Positions 1 through 8,840 are shown, counted from the stretch's first letter. The stretch is DNA of 64,000 nucleotides from Candidatus Nitrosocosmicus oleophilus (GCF_000802205.1 NZ_CP012850.1:2816587-2880586); one strand, 5' to 3'. A program made the numbers and translations. The notes: generated by a model from the letters alone, not told the origin.

Positions 1-1090
1 ACGACGTTTCAAACTGGATGTTAAAGTCAGGTTATCATTATCATGGTCTTGGGTATACTATCGTCTATGTACCTCACCTATGTCTTGACAGGTTTTATGT
101 TTGACCTTGGCTTTCTAGGAGTGGAAAAAAACTTTCCTAAACAAAAATCATCAATACCTATCAAGAAGGAAAAAGGTTCCCAGCTAACTGCATAATAGAA
201 AAAGATTACAACAAGAACCATTCTGCAAAAAGAATAGTGGTAGAACACGTCATGCATTCTGCAGAATAAGAAAGGTACAGGGTAATGGATGATGTGCTTA
301 GGATTAGGTTAAGAAAGTATGATAAGATATCAGTCATGGTATCTTGATTGATAAACTAGAGAATAACGAAAATCGGTTAGCTACAGAGACAGATGATGGT
401 CAGAAGAGATTGCTATCTTTAATAATTACGCAAGAGGTCTGCTATTTAATCTTGTTCCTCACGAGATATATCGACATAATACAAAATCTCTAATGTCTTA
501 TTGATCGAAAATTAAGTTAGAATGAAAGCATATTTAACAGGTTAAGTATAACTAAATAAAAAATTGAATAGAGTTTAAATAGTACATTTTATCCCACATT
601 GAATTAAAAATCACCTATCATAACTAGGTTTGGTGTATAAATTGATACGTTCTATGCATGTGACACACACATCATCCATAATACCTGATAAATTAGATAA
701 AGATTGTTCAAATGAATATCTGAAATTATTGTATCTTGTAATTATTAAATGGCGAAATCAATTATTTAATTGATATTAAATTGCTATATGCGTGAAAGAA
801 TATCTGAATTCAGTAAACTAATAACTATCCGTAGCATTAATCGAAATAACACTCATTTTCCGTTGAGTTAAATTATCCGAATGACTGAAATCTAAGTTAA
901 ATAGTAGGCAACAAAAGTTCTGCAGGTCAACAACGAAAATAGGATGAGCCTGTTCCTGACCAATATTTCTAATTATAAACATCTATGTAAGTTACAGCGT
1001 AATTTTAGAACTTGTCATCAGCGGATATGTCATGAACACCATGTATCTAAATACAAATTAATTGATGATTTAAAACTAAAGGTAGAACAA
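1..1090. other. AT-rich region without a convincing gene
   Basis: About 1.1 kb downstream of amoC. The only coding hint is a 50-codon frame at 43-195 (+): a hydrophobic stretch with MVLGILSSMYLTYVL followed by a basic tail ending KGSQLTA. It could be a small membrane protein or the remnant of a gene end. A stop lies at 22-24 in its frame, so it is not simply cut by the window edge. I see no tRNA, strong hairpin or long open frame elsewhere here. Confidence 0.3.
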
Positions 1091-1112
1091 AACAAAAAAA
1101 CTAAAAAAAAGA
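1091..1112 (-). terminator. Poly-T terminator of amoC
   Basis: On the minus strand two T runs (seven and eight T, forward positions 1094-1100 and 1103-1110) begin directly after the amoC stop codon. Archaeal RNA polymerase terminates at such oligo-T tracts without needing a hairpin. Confidence 0.5.
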
Positions 1113-1676
1113 TTATGGAACTGATCTGCTGTAGAGTTTTCCTTCTAATGCTAGTTTGTACATTTCTGCTACATAGGGGTTCCTTGCAGGAGTTTCGGCG
1201 CCAAGTTCCACCAAACGTGCGTATACTCTAACTACATAGGCCAAAGCACCCATGAAAGCTACTACTACACCCATGTTAAACATCCAGTGGTTAGGTACTG
1301 AAAATATTTCTTCAACAAACCAAAAGTGCCACATTTCATTGATACCAATGGTGAACATGGTAGCTAAATAACCGATAATGGTTATCTTTAGACCCGTATT
1401 CATTGAATTGTTTGGCCCTCTTAAAGCTGGTACTCTCCTGTCATACATTGCAACAAATCCCCAACCTAGTGGGAGTGCAATAAAGTGACTGTATAACCAC
1501 CAATGAGCTGGTGTAAATGCACTGTCTCTGATGGCTGTTTGATGCAATGATCCGTCAACAAAGTTGTCTACTTCTACTGATGCAGCAATAGACCCTAGCA
1601 TAATGACCATTAAATAGATCTTTTTTAGCCTTTGGATTTCTACTTCCTTTGGAATTAATGCAGGCATTTGTGCCAT
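1113..1676 (-). CDS. amoC: Ammonia monooxygenase subunit C
   Basis: Membrane subunit of the copper-dependent ammonia monooxygenase, which oxidises ammonia to hydroxylamine. The 187 residues match the usual archaeal AmoC length. About four membrane helices are visible (near 20-40, 58-79, 95-120 and 131-155), with motifs GINEMWHFWF (111-120) and PNHWMF (128-133). His117 and His130 have the 13-residue spacing of the PmoC copper-site histidines; the position four before the first His is Asn113 where bacterial PmoC has Asp, with Glu114 beside it. The gene stands alone: no amoA, amoB or amoX is in the flanking sequence. Dispersed extra amoC copies are known in soil I.1b archaea, so this may be one of several. 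A TATA-like box precedes the start and a poly-T run follows the stop. Confidence 0.96.
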   Translation of the reverse strand: MAQMPALIPKEVEIQRLKKIYLMVIMLGSIAASVEVDNFVDGSLHQTAIRDSAFTPAHWWLYSHFIALPLGWGFVAMYDRRVPALRGPNNSMNTGLKITIIGYLATMFTIGINEMWHFWFVEEIFSVPNHWMFNMGVVVAFMGALAYVVRVYARLVELGAETPARNPYVAEMYKLALEGKLYSRSVP

Positions 1677-1700
1677 TTTACTATCATTATGTCTTCGTCG

Positions 1701-1714
1701 ATTAAATATATAAG
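1701..1714 (-). promoter_or_regulatory. Putative TATA box of amoC
   Basis: The minus strand reads CTTATATATTTAAT, centred about 32 bp before the amoC ATG, which predicts a very short 5' leader. A second AT-rich box (ATTTATAAATATTTT) lies about 20 bp further upstream and could be an alternative promoter. Confidence 0.4.
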
Positions 1715-1882
1715 ATGTGAACTAAAATATTTATAAATAATACTAGATATTGATGTAATATTATATGATTATTAGACTATTAATTAATTAATTAACTAAA
1801 ATTCTGATGTTTTATCATAATTGCCAAGCTTATCTTCAATGATTATCATTAGTGATAATTTTGTTCAAAAAAAATTTGGAGA

Positions 1883-2515
1883 TTATTTTATAGTTATGTT
1901 CTTGTTCAATTCGAAAGTTTTTCCAGAATTTTCATCCGTAATCTTGTAAATAATGACATAATCACCAGCGGGGAAAGGTACAGATTGTGTCACAGTAAAT
2001 GGTATGAAAACCTCCTTATTCTGATTGTGTGATATTATGTTTCCGATTGGTACATTTTCCTGGCCTCCGAGAATGGTACCATTAGAACTTGTTATTAGAA
2101 AACTGGCACCAAAGTCGATGGAGAAAAGTGGGGTTCCATCTTCATCGGTAACATTATTATATTCAAAACCAACCGGTTCAATATACAATATTATTGATTC
2201 TCCAGGAGAATAAGAAGTAGAATTCTTTTCTTCATATATTCCGAAACCACTAGGTTCTGATGTCACAAATAAATCCTTATTTGAGTAAAAGCCACTTGAA
2301 CTATTGGTGTCACCTGTACTATTGGTGTCACCTGTACTATTGGTGTCACCTGTACTATTGGTGTCACCTGTACTATTGGTGTCACCTGTACTATTGGTGT
2401 CGCTTAACCCCTGTGCGTTGGCCTGTTCATGGTTAGATCCATTTAAAGAGCTACCCATGACCGCAAGGAACAAAAGTGCAAATAAAAATACAATCTTTGA
2501 TGATTTATTTTTCAT
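1883..2515 (-). CDS. Secreted protein with DTNSTG tandem repeat
   Basis: 210 residues of unknown function. Residues 1-35 form a signal peptide (KIVFLFALLFLAVMG, ending ANAQ). They are followed by five perfect DTNSTG hexapeptides plus a degenerate DTNSSS, probably a flexible linker. Residues 75-210 are predicted beta-rich, with phrases such as SYSPGESIILYIEP and FPAGDYVIIYKITDE that resemble an Ig-like or macroglobulin-like extracellular fold. It is likely cell-surface or extracellular. The repeat is an exact 18-bp DNA array, so copy number probably varies between strains. Coding is supported by the signal peptide and a clean start; the function is not recognisable. Confidence 0.75.
   Translation of the reverse strand: MKNKSSKIVFLFALLFLAVMGSSLNGSNHEQANAQGLSDTNSTGDTNSTGDTNSTGDTNSTGDTNSTGDTNSSSGFYSNKDLFVTSEPSGFGIYEEKNSTSYSPGESIILYIEPVGFEYNNVTDEDGTPLFSIDFGASFLITSSNGTILGGQENVPIGNIISHNQNKEVFIPFTVTQSVPFPAGDYVIIYKITDENSGKTFELNKNITIK
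2301..2401. repeat. 18-bp tandem repeat inside a secreted-protein gene
   Basis: Five identical 18-bp units (CTATTGGTGTCACCTGTA) plus a partial sixth. Being a multiple of three, copy-number change keeps the frame of the host gene. The identical sequence suggests recent slippage expansion. Confidence 0.9.
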
Positions 2516-2614
2516 ACTACATTTCTTTAATTTTTGATAATTTATTAAGATAGCTGTGAAATGGTATGCAATTTTAGAATTAATTTAATAAATATTCTTG
2601 GTAAACGTACATGG

Positions 2615-3046
2615 ATGATAAGTCTATTAGAATACCTCCCGATAATAACTTCGGGACTTTTGTTCCTGGCCATCCTAACCTTGGTTGCAAATAGAAAAAA
2701 TTTGAGATTGCAGAGCGAATACCAAATATATGCAAGGATGATAGAGGCAAGACTGAAACTAGAGACCTCAGAGCCTTTTATAAAGATGGCAAGAGAAAGC
2801 CCATTCTATGCAGACAGATTTGCCCTAGTGGATAGCCCTGACCAATTCTACATGCTGAGGGCCTTCATAGACTTATACGAATTCATTTATAGACTTCACA
2901 AGACTCATGTAATTGATGATCAACTTTGGCTAAGGTGGATGTCATCTGCGAAAGCCATGAAATCAATTCCTAAATTCTTGAATGTATGGGAAAAAACTAA
3001 GTCAGTCCATTCACCTGAGTTCGTCAAGTTTATTGATTCCTTATAG
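2615..3046 (+). CDS. Membrane-anchored protein of unknown function
   Basis: About 143 residues: one N-terminal membrane helix (LLEYLPIITSGLLFLAILTLVA), then a soluble, probably alpha-helical domain with motifs PFIKMARESPFYADRF and MLRAFIDLYEFIYRLH. An in-frame ATG exists at 2561, but a TATA-like element at 2579-2596 lies between the two and 25 bp before 2615, so I prefer 2615. No family recognised; the layout resembles DUF4760-type single-pass proteins. Confidence 0.7.
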   Translation: MISLLEYLPIITSGLLFLAILTLVANRKNLRLQSEYQIYARMIEARLKLETSEPFIKMARESPFYADRFALVDSPDQFYMLRAFIDLYEFIYRLHKTHVIDDQLWLRWMSSAKAMKSIPKFLNVWEKTKSVHSPEFVKFIDSL

Positions 3047-3210
3047 CCGAGAAGACTCTAGATAATCTTCAAGAAATGAGCTTGGAGGCTTATCCCTTCA
3101 TTCGTTTATTACGAAATAAACATAACAATCATCAATTACAAATCCAATGTCCTTTCTTATTAGAAAATTACTGAAAATCGATATATTTTTTTAAAATATA
3201 CATAATGTAA

Positions 3211-4245
3211 ATGGCAATACAACACAAGAAAATCTTATCGATTGCAATACTAGCATCTTTACTAGTTTTTAGCTTCACCGTTTCATCTTCAACGGCTATT
3301 TCCTTTGCTCAACGGGATGGAAGTAGCGGAGGAAACCAAGCTGCAGCTCAAAACAGTCAAGACGGAAATAATGACTCAGAAAGTGGAATAAGTCAATCTA
3401 GCTCCAGTTCTCAAAGCTCTGAATGTCTATCTGGAGGAAGTACCACAGGTAGCTGCAACAACATAAGTGTGCAAGCAAACCAGAATGGAAATGACGAAGA
3501 GGAACCAGTAAAGAAAGCACCAGTAACACCAGAAAGTGAAACACCAGCAACTGCCGAAGCAACAGGCCCAGTCAGTGCATCTGTCTCTTGCGGAGAGGTA
3601 ATCAAACAAAGTGTCAAATTGACTTCCAATCTTGATTGTAAGACTGATGGTATAATCATTGGAGCAGACGGAATTACAGTAGACTTAAACGGTCACACGG
3701 TTTCTGGACCTGGTGTAACAACATCTAAAGTCGGATTCATGTTGAGCGACAAAGACAATGTTAACATTGTAGGCCCAGGTATAGTCCAAAACTTCCAAGC
3801 AGGAGCACTAAATACAGGCGGACAGGACGACAAGATATCTGCTGTAACATTTACCCAAAACCAAATAGGATCATTTAACACAGGCGCAGCAAGAACTACA
3901 ATAGAAGACAATTTGTTCTTTAGTAACAACATTGGTGTAGCATCTCATTCCTCAACAGGGACCCATTTGATTACAAACCTATTCAAATCAAATGACCTTG
4001 CTGGAGCAACATTTGTAAACTCTGCAGCAAACGAGGTATCATTTAACACCATCCAAGGTTCAGTAAGTGGACTGTTCTTTGATGGGCAAAGTAGCGACAA
4101 CACAGTCAACGCAAACAACATCTTAGACAACAAAGGCGTAGATATCAATAATGCAAACGGCCTCCCATTGAACGTGAACAACAACCTATTTAACGACAAC
4201 AACTGTAATTCATCAATTCCAGTTGGCCTCTGTCTAGGTAAATAA
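3211..4245 (+). CDS. Secreted right-handed beta-helix (NosD-like) protein
   Basis: 344 residues. A signal peptide (1-34, ending ISFAQ) is followed by a Ser/Gln/Asn-rich stretch (35-90), an acidic Pro-rich linker (95-120) and a parallel beta-helix domain from about 123 to the end. The helix begins with CGEVIKQSVKLTSNLDC and GIIIGADGITVDLNGHTVSGPG, typical of pectate-lyase-like or NosD-like repeats, then Asn-rich coils such as VEDNLF-type turns. Such proteins bind or cleave polysaccharides or form surface scaffolds; no catalytic residues can be named, so the substrate is unknown. Its C-terminal 28 residues (NGLP...DNNC...GLC.G) closely match the visible end of the repeat protein at 62045-64000, indicating a paralogous family in this genome. 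Confidence 0.82.
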   Translation: MAIQHKKILSIAILASLLVFSFTVSSSTAISFAQRDGSSGGNQAAAQNSQDGNNDSESGISQSSSSSQSSECLSGGSTTGSCNNISVQANQNGNDEEEPVKKAPVTPESETPATAEATGPVSASVSCGEVIKQSVKLTSNLDCKTDGIIIGADGITVDLNGHTVSGPGVTTSKVGFMLSDKDNVNIVGPGIVQNFQAGALNTGGQDDKISAVTFTQNQIGSFNTGAARTTIEDNLFFSNNIGVASHSSTGTHLITNLFKSNDLAGATFVNSAANEVSFNTIQGSVSGLFFDGQSSDNTVNANNILDNKGVDINNANGLPLNVNNNLFNDNNCNSSIPVGLCLGK

Positions 4246-4252
4246 TACCACC

Positions 4253-4260
4253 TTTTTTTT
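4253..4260 (+). terminator. Oligo-T tract after the beta-helix gene
   Basis: Eight consecutive T begin 7 bp after the stop codon of the 3211-4245 gene, fitting an archaeal U-tract terminator. No stem-loop precedes it. Confidence 0.45.
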
Positions 4261-4394
4261 CTTTAAATCTCAATTAAATACATAATTTTCTTACTAATAA
4301 TCAATCTGCCTTTTGGATAAATATACTCCTTAGTTATAGAATATTTGAAAAAAGATCATTATTCTGTTTGTTTTCTACTTTTGCACATCTTGAA

Positions 4395-5672
4395 CTATAA
4401 GTTGTCTTTTATAGCAAGTTCATATAGCTGATCTGAGAGTATTGTGAACCCCAGATCGAAATTAGAAGTTGAATTATTTAGAGCCCAAGTGTTTAATACT
4501 AAGGTAACCTTGTCCCTATCAATATGAATAATTGGGTGATGGTTTAACATTTGGGCCAATTCGCTAACCATGTACGAAAATTTGACAGATTTAGGGAAGC
4601 TGTCAAAGATAAAAACTTTTGATAAATTCTGGGTTTCATTAATACTATCTCCTAACGCTTTCCAACCATCAGACTTTGTTAAATAGTCTAGGATAGTATC
4701 ATATTTAATAGATTGATAATTATTTGTCAAATTCTTTTGTAATTGTATTAAGTTTTGTTTCAAAATTTCCCCAATACTAATATTTGTACTTATTAATCCT
4801 CCGCTTGAGTAAGTGAAATTCTTATTATTGATGTATGAATGAGAAGGAATCACCAACAGGTCATAGCGGGTTTCATAATCCCATCCTATTGGAAGTCCGA
4901 ATGACATACTCTCATTAGTAACGCCATTACGTTCTTTAGAAGTATTAGAAAAACCGCCTTCAAAGGTGATTGTGTGTTTTCCTACAGTTAATGGTTTCAG
5001 AAAAACCCAGTTGCCGTCAGAAATGGCAGCACTTATTTCACCTTTAGTCAGATTCAAAAAATTATTCGCAGGCAGTGAAAAATTAAACAAAGGAGATTGA
5101 ATTCGGTATTCATCTAGATTCAACAAAGGTCGATCATCTAATGTTGCATTCAAGTGATTAACATGATTCTGAATAGATTGCGCACACTCCATTAATCCAT
5201 CCTCATTTTTTATCAATGGATATTCAATGTAAGAACATTCGGAATTAAGTATAGGAAACAGAATTCCTATATTATCAGGTATAAGACAGGATCGATTTGC
5301 TGAATGATTAAAAGTTCCATCAAGAAACCAGACCGGACCATATTGGTTAATGTTGCAATTGATTCCATAGACATCATATGCAGGATTTTTGTTAAGAGGG
5401 ATTGAATATGCCCACTTCCACCATTCAGCAGTCCAATCTTTATATGATTTTCCAAATATTTGAGATTTGTTATCATACATAACATCGGAAGTTGGAAGAT
5501 TAGCGCGGTAGTCATAAGAATGTTCCTTACCATAGGCATTTTCCATCATGTAGACTAAGGGGAGCAACTGACTCAAACCAAGAAATATCATTATCAAAAA
5601 AGGGAATAGAATATTTGTTGTAGTGCTAAAGTGTCCAAATAAATTAAATCCAGAGATGAAGTTATTTGTCAT
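4395..5672 (-). CDS. Secreted protein with C-terminal pterin-4a-carbinolamine dehydratase-like domain
   Basis: 425 residues in two parts. After an N-terminal hydrophobic signal or anchor (about 21-46), residues 75-300 form an exported domain rich in Trp, Cys and N-glycosylation-type NXS/T sites (DWTAEWWKWAYSIP, GPVWFLDGTF, PILNSECSYIEYP). Residues 335-422 read as a PCD/DCoH domain: GWKALGDS, FIFDSFPKSVKFSYMVSELAQ, the hallmark NHHP (377-380), and VTLVLNTWALNNSTSNFDLGFTI. Two of the three active-site histidines (HH at 378-379) are kept, but the third (the TH of the usual L.TH motif) is Trp396. PCD normally recycles pterin cofactors in the cytoplasm; here it is predicted outside the cell, so a canonical role is doubtful. 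A TATA box 26 bp upstream supports the start. Confidence 0.82.
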   Translation of the reverse strand: MTNNFISGFNLFGHFSTTTNILFPFLIMIFLGLSQLLPLVYMMENAYGKEHSYDYRANLPTSDVMYDNKSQIFGKSYKDWTAEWWKWAYSIPLNKNPAYDVYGINCNINQYGPVWFLDGTFNHSANRSCLIPDNIGILFPILNSECSYIEYPLIKNEDGLMECAQSIQNHVNHLNATLDDRPLLNLDEYRIQSPLFNFSLPANNFLNLTKGEISAAISDGNWVFLKPLTVGKHTITFEGGFSNTSKERNGVTNESMSFGLPIGWDYETRYDLLVIPSHSYINNKNFTYSSGGLISTNISIGEILKQNLIQLQKNLTNNYQSIKYDTILDYLTKSDGWKALGDSINETQNLSKVFIFDSFPKSVKFSYMVSELAQMLNHHPIIHIDRDKVTLVLNTWALNNSTSNFDLGFTILSDQLYELAIKDNL

Positions 5673-5692
5673 GGTGATATCGCCAATCTAGG

Positions 5693-5703
5693 ATTATATA
5701 AAT
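5693..5703 (-). promoter_or_regulatory. Putative TATA box of the PCD-fusion gene
   Basis: The minus strand reads ATTTATATAAT about 26 bp before the ATG at 5672, the spacing of a leaderless archaeal transcript. Confidence 0.4.
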
Positions 5704-5950
5704 ATGATTTTACTGATTAGAGACATTTAAGTAAATGAGCAGTAAGGATACAATAACAGAAGTTTTGTAGCATTACTCTATTGAATCAATAACATCTTGA
5801 ATGTATTACTATTGAAAGCTGCACGATTTCGGATAATTATATTTATGATGAAAGGTATAGATAGCTAAATACCATATATTATTCCTTTTCTCACAGATTG
5901 ATAGCTAAGATTCGATAAATTATTATACAAATTATGTATTTAAAAAATGG

Positions 5951-6340
5951 ATGAGCGGCATTGACACTATTGTAAAGAAATTTGATGAATTTGAAAATTC
6001 AATGAAAGAGGGACTTCCAAAAGTGGATCAGAGGTTGGTTATTGATATGCTTCATCGAATGAAAAGGGATGACTCACCAATGTATACGATTGAAATATTT
6101 CTCAAGGAAAAACCAAACACTGAAGAAATAAGGTCCATTATTGAACAAGGTTTGGGGGTAATGCCTGCGTTTTACGATCATGGAACTCACATAGTGGTAG
6201 CACATCGATTTAATCTGCAGATGCTTGATTATGTATCAAATAATTTGAATGTTGAGAAGATCAGAGGGACATTTACAGGAGCAGGCAGAGGGGCTTCTAT
6301 AGGTCCTGTATTTGAAAGAGACGATAGACCAGATTACTAG
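5951..6340 (+). CDS. Conserved small protein of unknown function
   Basis: 129 residues, soluble, no signal. It starts MSGIDTIVKKFDEFENSMKEG and continues with a compact alpha/beta pattern (SPMYTIEIFLKEKPNTEE, THIVVAHRFNLQMLDYV, IRGTFTGAGRGASIGP). The Gly-rich tail could be a binding loop. I recognise no named family. An overlapping ATG at 5947 is in another frame. A TATA-like AT stretch lies at about 5916-5930. Confidence 0.7.
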   Translation: MSGIDTIVKKFDEFENSMKEGLPKVDQRLVIDMLHRMKRDDSPMYTIEIFLKEKPNTEEIRSIIEQGLGVMPAFYDHGTHIVVAHRFNLQMLDYVSNNLNVEKIRGTFTGAGRGASIGPVFERDDRPDY

Positions 6341-6969
6341 TGCAAAGTATAGGCAAGGAAAAGCGAAATCTGATATTCACTGGATAGGAACATGTTTCTT
6401 ATTTTTGGTTATACACAAATTAAACTTTCCTAGTTCCTAAAAGCTCACTTTCTTTGCTTTTTAACAAGCCGGTATTTAAGTGGTAGTAAGGATAGGATAG
6501 GTTAAAGAAAGTAAAGCTACTATGTAGATATCTAAAAAAAGGAGCACGCAAGTGGAAGATGGCTGATCAAACCCGATATGCGTTACTTTCACAATGTACT
6601 AGCTTAGAAATACTATCAAGTCAGCTCAAGTTCTTTATTATTTTACTGTGTTTAAAATAACCATTTGAGGTATCATGTCTATCGAGTTGCAAATTTAGAA
6701 AAGTGGAAATTAATCTAGTATGAATCAATTTCAAAATCAAACCAAAATAGGAATTTACGTGAACAAAAACCCCCATTTAGCCCTATAGAAATCAAGATTT
6801 TCGTTTCCTACTATGTACATTTACAAATTTGCCGTATTACTCTAATCCTCAAAAAATACTAATATTCCCAATAATCAAAGAGGAAAATTGATAAATTTGT
6901 TCGTAATTTATTAACTACTTGGAGTAAATTGATTTTAATATCCGACCAATTAATTTAATGTGAGCATTT
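6341..6969. other. 629-bp intergenic region, nothing clear
   Basis: No tRNA, repeat array or long frame found. A 33-codon frame starts at an ATG near 6559 (MADQTRYALLSQ...) after a purine-rich GGAGCACGCAAGTGGAAG, but it has no recognisable feature. The space is long enough for a small RNA, for which I have no direct evidence. Confidence 0.3.
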
Positions 6970-7893
6970 ATGGACAAACATATTTCTTATTTGTTGGGAT
7001 CAAAATTTCCTGGATTGGATTCCATTTTAATAGGGTGTCATGCCGATAATGGAATAGTTCCCCATGAATGTTGCGAATACGATATTATAACTTTACATGA
7101 TAAAAACATGCCATTACATCAAGATCTGATCCATAAAAAAGGACCTATTTTGGTACGTAACAATGAAAGTATTTATGAGATCTCGATATTATCCGTACAA
7201 GAGTTTATCGAAAATTCAAATATTAATTATGCCAAATTTGTTCAATTTCCAAGCCAGATTCTGAGATCCAACATTGTTAACCATTTTGTTGATAAATGTA
7301 ACAAATATCACAAATCATTTAACTTCAACTTGAAAACTAATACTATTAGAAATATTTGCGAAATCACAAATTTGCACAATTTACTTTCAAGTGAAATTGT
7401 AGATGAAAAATTCATTTCATTCCAATTAAAGATGATTTCGCTTAAAACCTTAAAGATAATTATTCAGTATCACCTTAATTCAGAAGATAGACCTTCTCAT
7501 CTTAAATATCAAATAAACCTTGTCAAGCAAAATGAGAATTTGAAAACTAGGGAACATATCGATCTTCTTTTAGAATATATTGGAACTGATAGAGCAAACA
7601 TTTCTACATTAACTAGGAGCGAAAAATCATTAAGGTTTTTAATTAGAGGTGAAGACATGTCAAGTAATAGTATACTGTTAGACAAGCTAGATTTTTTTAA
7701 GAAAAGATCAATGTATGTGGATGGCGTTCTACTAATTAGTAATTTTATTCTAGACAGAACATTTGATAATGATCAATTAATTAAAAAATACAATAAATTA
7801 TTGAACCTAATAACCGACATTCAAATTAAAGAAAAAATAACGATGTTAAAGGAAGTAAACTTACTATTAGAAATTAATAAAAACCTAATCTAA
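6970..7893 (+). CDS. Protein of unknown function, 307 aa
   Basis: A soluble protein without signal peptide or membrane segments. The N-terminal 70 residues (LLGSKFPGLDSILIGCHADNG and ECCEYDIITLHDK) faintly resemble the start of a nucleotidyltransferase fold, where a Gly-Ser and an Asp-x-Asp lie in this arrangement, but the second acidic pair is not convincing. The remainder is helical and Lys/Asn/Leu-rich (for example IDLLLEYIGTDRANISTLTRSEKSLRFLIRGED). It is transcribed alone and ends 5 bp from the convergent zinc-finger gene. Coding is supported by the long clean frame. Function unknown. Confidence 0.7.
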   Translation: MDKHISYLLGSKFPGLDSILIGCHADNGIVPHECCEYDIITLHDKNMPLHQDLIHKKGPILVRNNESIYEISILSVQEFIENSNINYAKFVQFPSQILRSNIVNHFVDKCNKYHKSFNFNLKTNTIRNICEITNLHNLLSSEIVDEKFISFQLKMISLKTLKIIIQYHLNSEDRPSHLKYQINLVKQNENLKTREHIDLLLEYIGTDRANISTLTRSEKSLRFLIRGEDMSSNSILLDKLDFFKKRSMYVDGVLLISNFILDRTFDNDQLIKKYNKLLNLITDIQIKEKITMLKEVNLLLEINKNLI

Positions 7894-7898
7894 AGTAA

Positions 7899-8135
7899 TT
7901 ATTGAATCACTATTGCTTGTTCTAGTGGTTCAACTGTTTTGTTTCTTGCCCTCAATTTTGCTTTATATTTTAAGTTTCTTGGTTTAGTTCTTAGCCTATA
8001 TCCACAGCATGGACACCATAAACCATCCCATTTTATGAAAATTTCACAAATTTGACATCGCTTTTGACCGCTTGCGTAACGGCCCGATCCCACCGGCTTT
8101 TGAGCTTTATGTCTGATACAAATACCTTTACAAGT
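7899..8135 (-). CDS. Small zinc-ribbon protein
   Basis: About 78 residues from the internal ATG at 8135: MTCKGICIRHKAQKP..., then GQKRCQICEIFIKWDG and LWCPCCGYRLRTKPR. The pairs CxxC (RCQIC) and CPCC form a zinc ribbon, followed by a basic tail rich in Lys and Arg, so nucleic-acid binding is plausible. An upstream in-frame start at 8171 would lie within the TATA-like element (8171-8187), so the shorter start is preferred. Similar short CKGIC.RHKA proteins are, to my memory, conserved in thaumarchaea without an assigned role. Confidence 0.75.
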   Translation of the reverse strand, partial: TCKGICIRHKAQKPVGSGRYASGQKRCQICEIFIKWDGLWCPCCGYRLRTKPRNLKYKAKLRARNKTVEPLEQAIVIQ

Positions 8136-8234
8136 CATACTTGAAAACCATATCAATGTCGGCGATCTCACTTATAAACTTATATAAGCTTCAATAGATA
8201 TTTATAACTAAATAAAAAATGGAGTTGATGTAGT

Positions 8235-8492
8235 CTAACTTGTCACTGATACATTCTTTGGTTGGAATAGCTCATGCATAGTCAGGTATTCATCTAATTT
8301 CATCCTTATATCATCCTCTGTCGTGTCATCCATGCCAGAAAACCCTGCTTTAAAACTGATTTTATTTCCTGAAACGTTTACATCTGAAACCTCCATATCT
8401 GCATAAACATTCCCCATTTCATTAACCCATTCTTGTGCTTCGTTTGTATCAAATCCCTCTGCTTCTATGTTCACATTAAACATCTTGGTCAC
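8235..8492 (-). CDS. Small conserved protein of unknown function
   Basis: 85 residues, acidic, alternating strands and helices: MFNVNIEAEGFDTNEAQEW, VYADMEVSDVNVSGNKISFKAGF, TTEDDIRMKLDEYLTMHELFQP. It has no Cys, signal or membrane segment. The layout looks like a small ferredoxin-like alpha/beta fold. No function assigned. Confidence 0.65.
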   Translation of the reverse strand: MTKMFNVNIEAEGFDTNEAQEWVNEMGNVYADMEVSDVNVSGNKISFKAGFSGMDDTTEDDIRMKLDEYLTMHELFQPKNVSVTS

Positions 8493-8571
8493 ATTATACC
8501 ACTGCTTTTTTTTTATTTAGGATATTAATAAAGATGACGTAATGCGATGCAATCAGCAGAACGATTCATCT

Positions 8572-8736
8572 TCATTTCTCCTCCTCAAATCCCCAATATT
8601 TCATCAAGTCTTTTGTAAACTTTGAGGCTTGGTCCTCACTAAGAGGGTCGCCGCAATTTTTGCAAGAAGGGACTACCTTCATACCGTATAATTTAAAATC
8701 CACATCATAAAAGTGAATTTTTGCGCAATTACACAT
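8572..8736 (-). CDS. Tiny zinc-ribbon protein, 54 aa
   Basis: A short frame: MCNCAKIHFYDVDFKLYG, then VVPSCKNCGDPLSED, then a helix ending GFEEEK. The CNC and CKNCGDPL elements make a four-Cys zinc ribbon with a knuckle typical of small archaeal metal-binding proteins. It lies on the same strand as, and just upstream of, the gene at 8235-8492 and may be co-transcribed with it. The Cys spacing and knuckle argue that it is real. Function unknown. Confidence 0.6.
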   Translation of the reverse strand: MCNCAKIHFYDVDFKLYGMKVVPSCKNCGDPLSEDQASKFTKDLMKYWGFEEEK

Positions 8737-8840
8737 CTTATGAGTGTATACATTCGATTTGCTAATTTATCTCTTCTTACTTCTATCCATAAGAACCCGA
8801 GTATGTAGTAAACATTTAAAGAGTAAATAACCCTAATTAT

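Noticed and set aside
43-195. 50-codon hydrophobic frame at the left edge
   Set aside because: Could be a small membrane protein, but there is no clear promoter or family, so it is noted only within the intergenic entry.
944-1231. Plus-strand 95-codon frame overlapping the amoC 3' end
   Set aside because: Its second half is antisense to amoC and the first half has no recognisable features.
2304-2537. Plus-strand frame of repeated LVSPVL units
   Set aside because: Antisense reading of the DTNSTG array of the secreted protein.
6970-7893. Nucleotidyltransferase assignment
   Set aside because: Only a Gly-Ser and an EYD segment fit; the required second acidic pair is not visible, so it is left as unknown.
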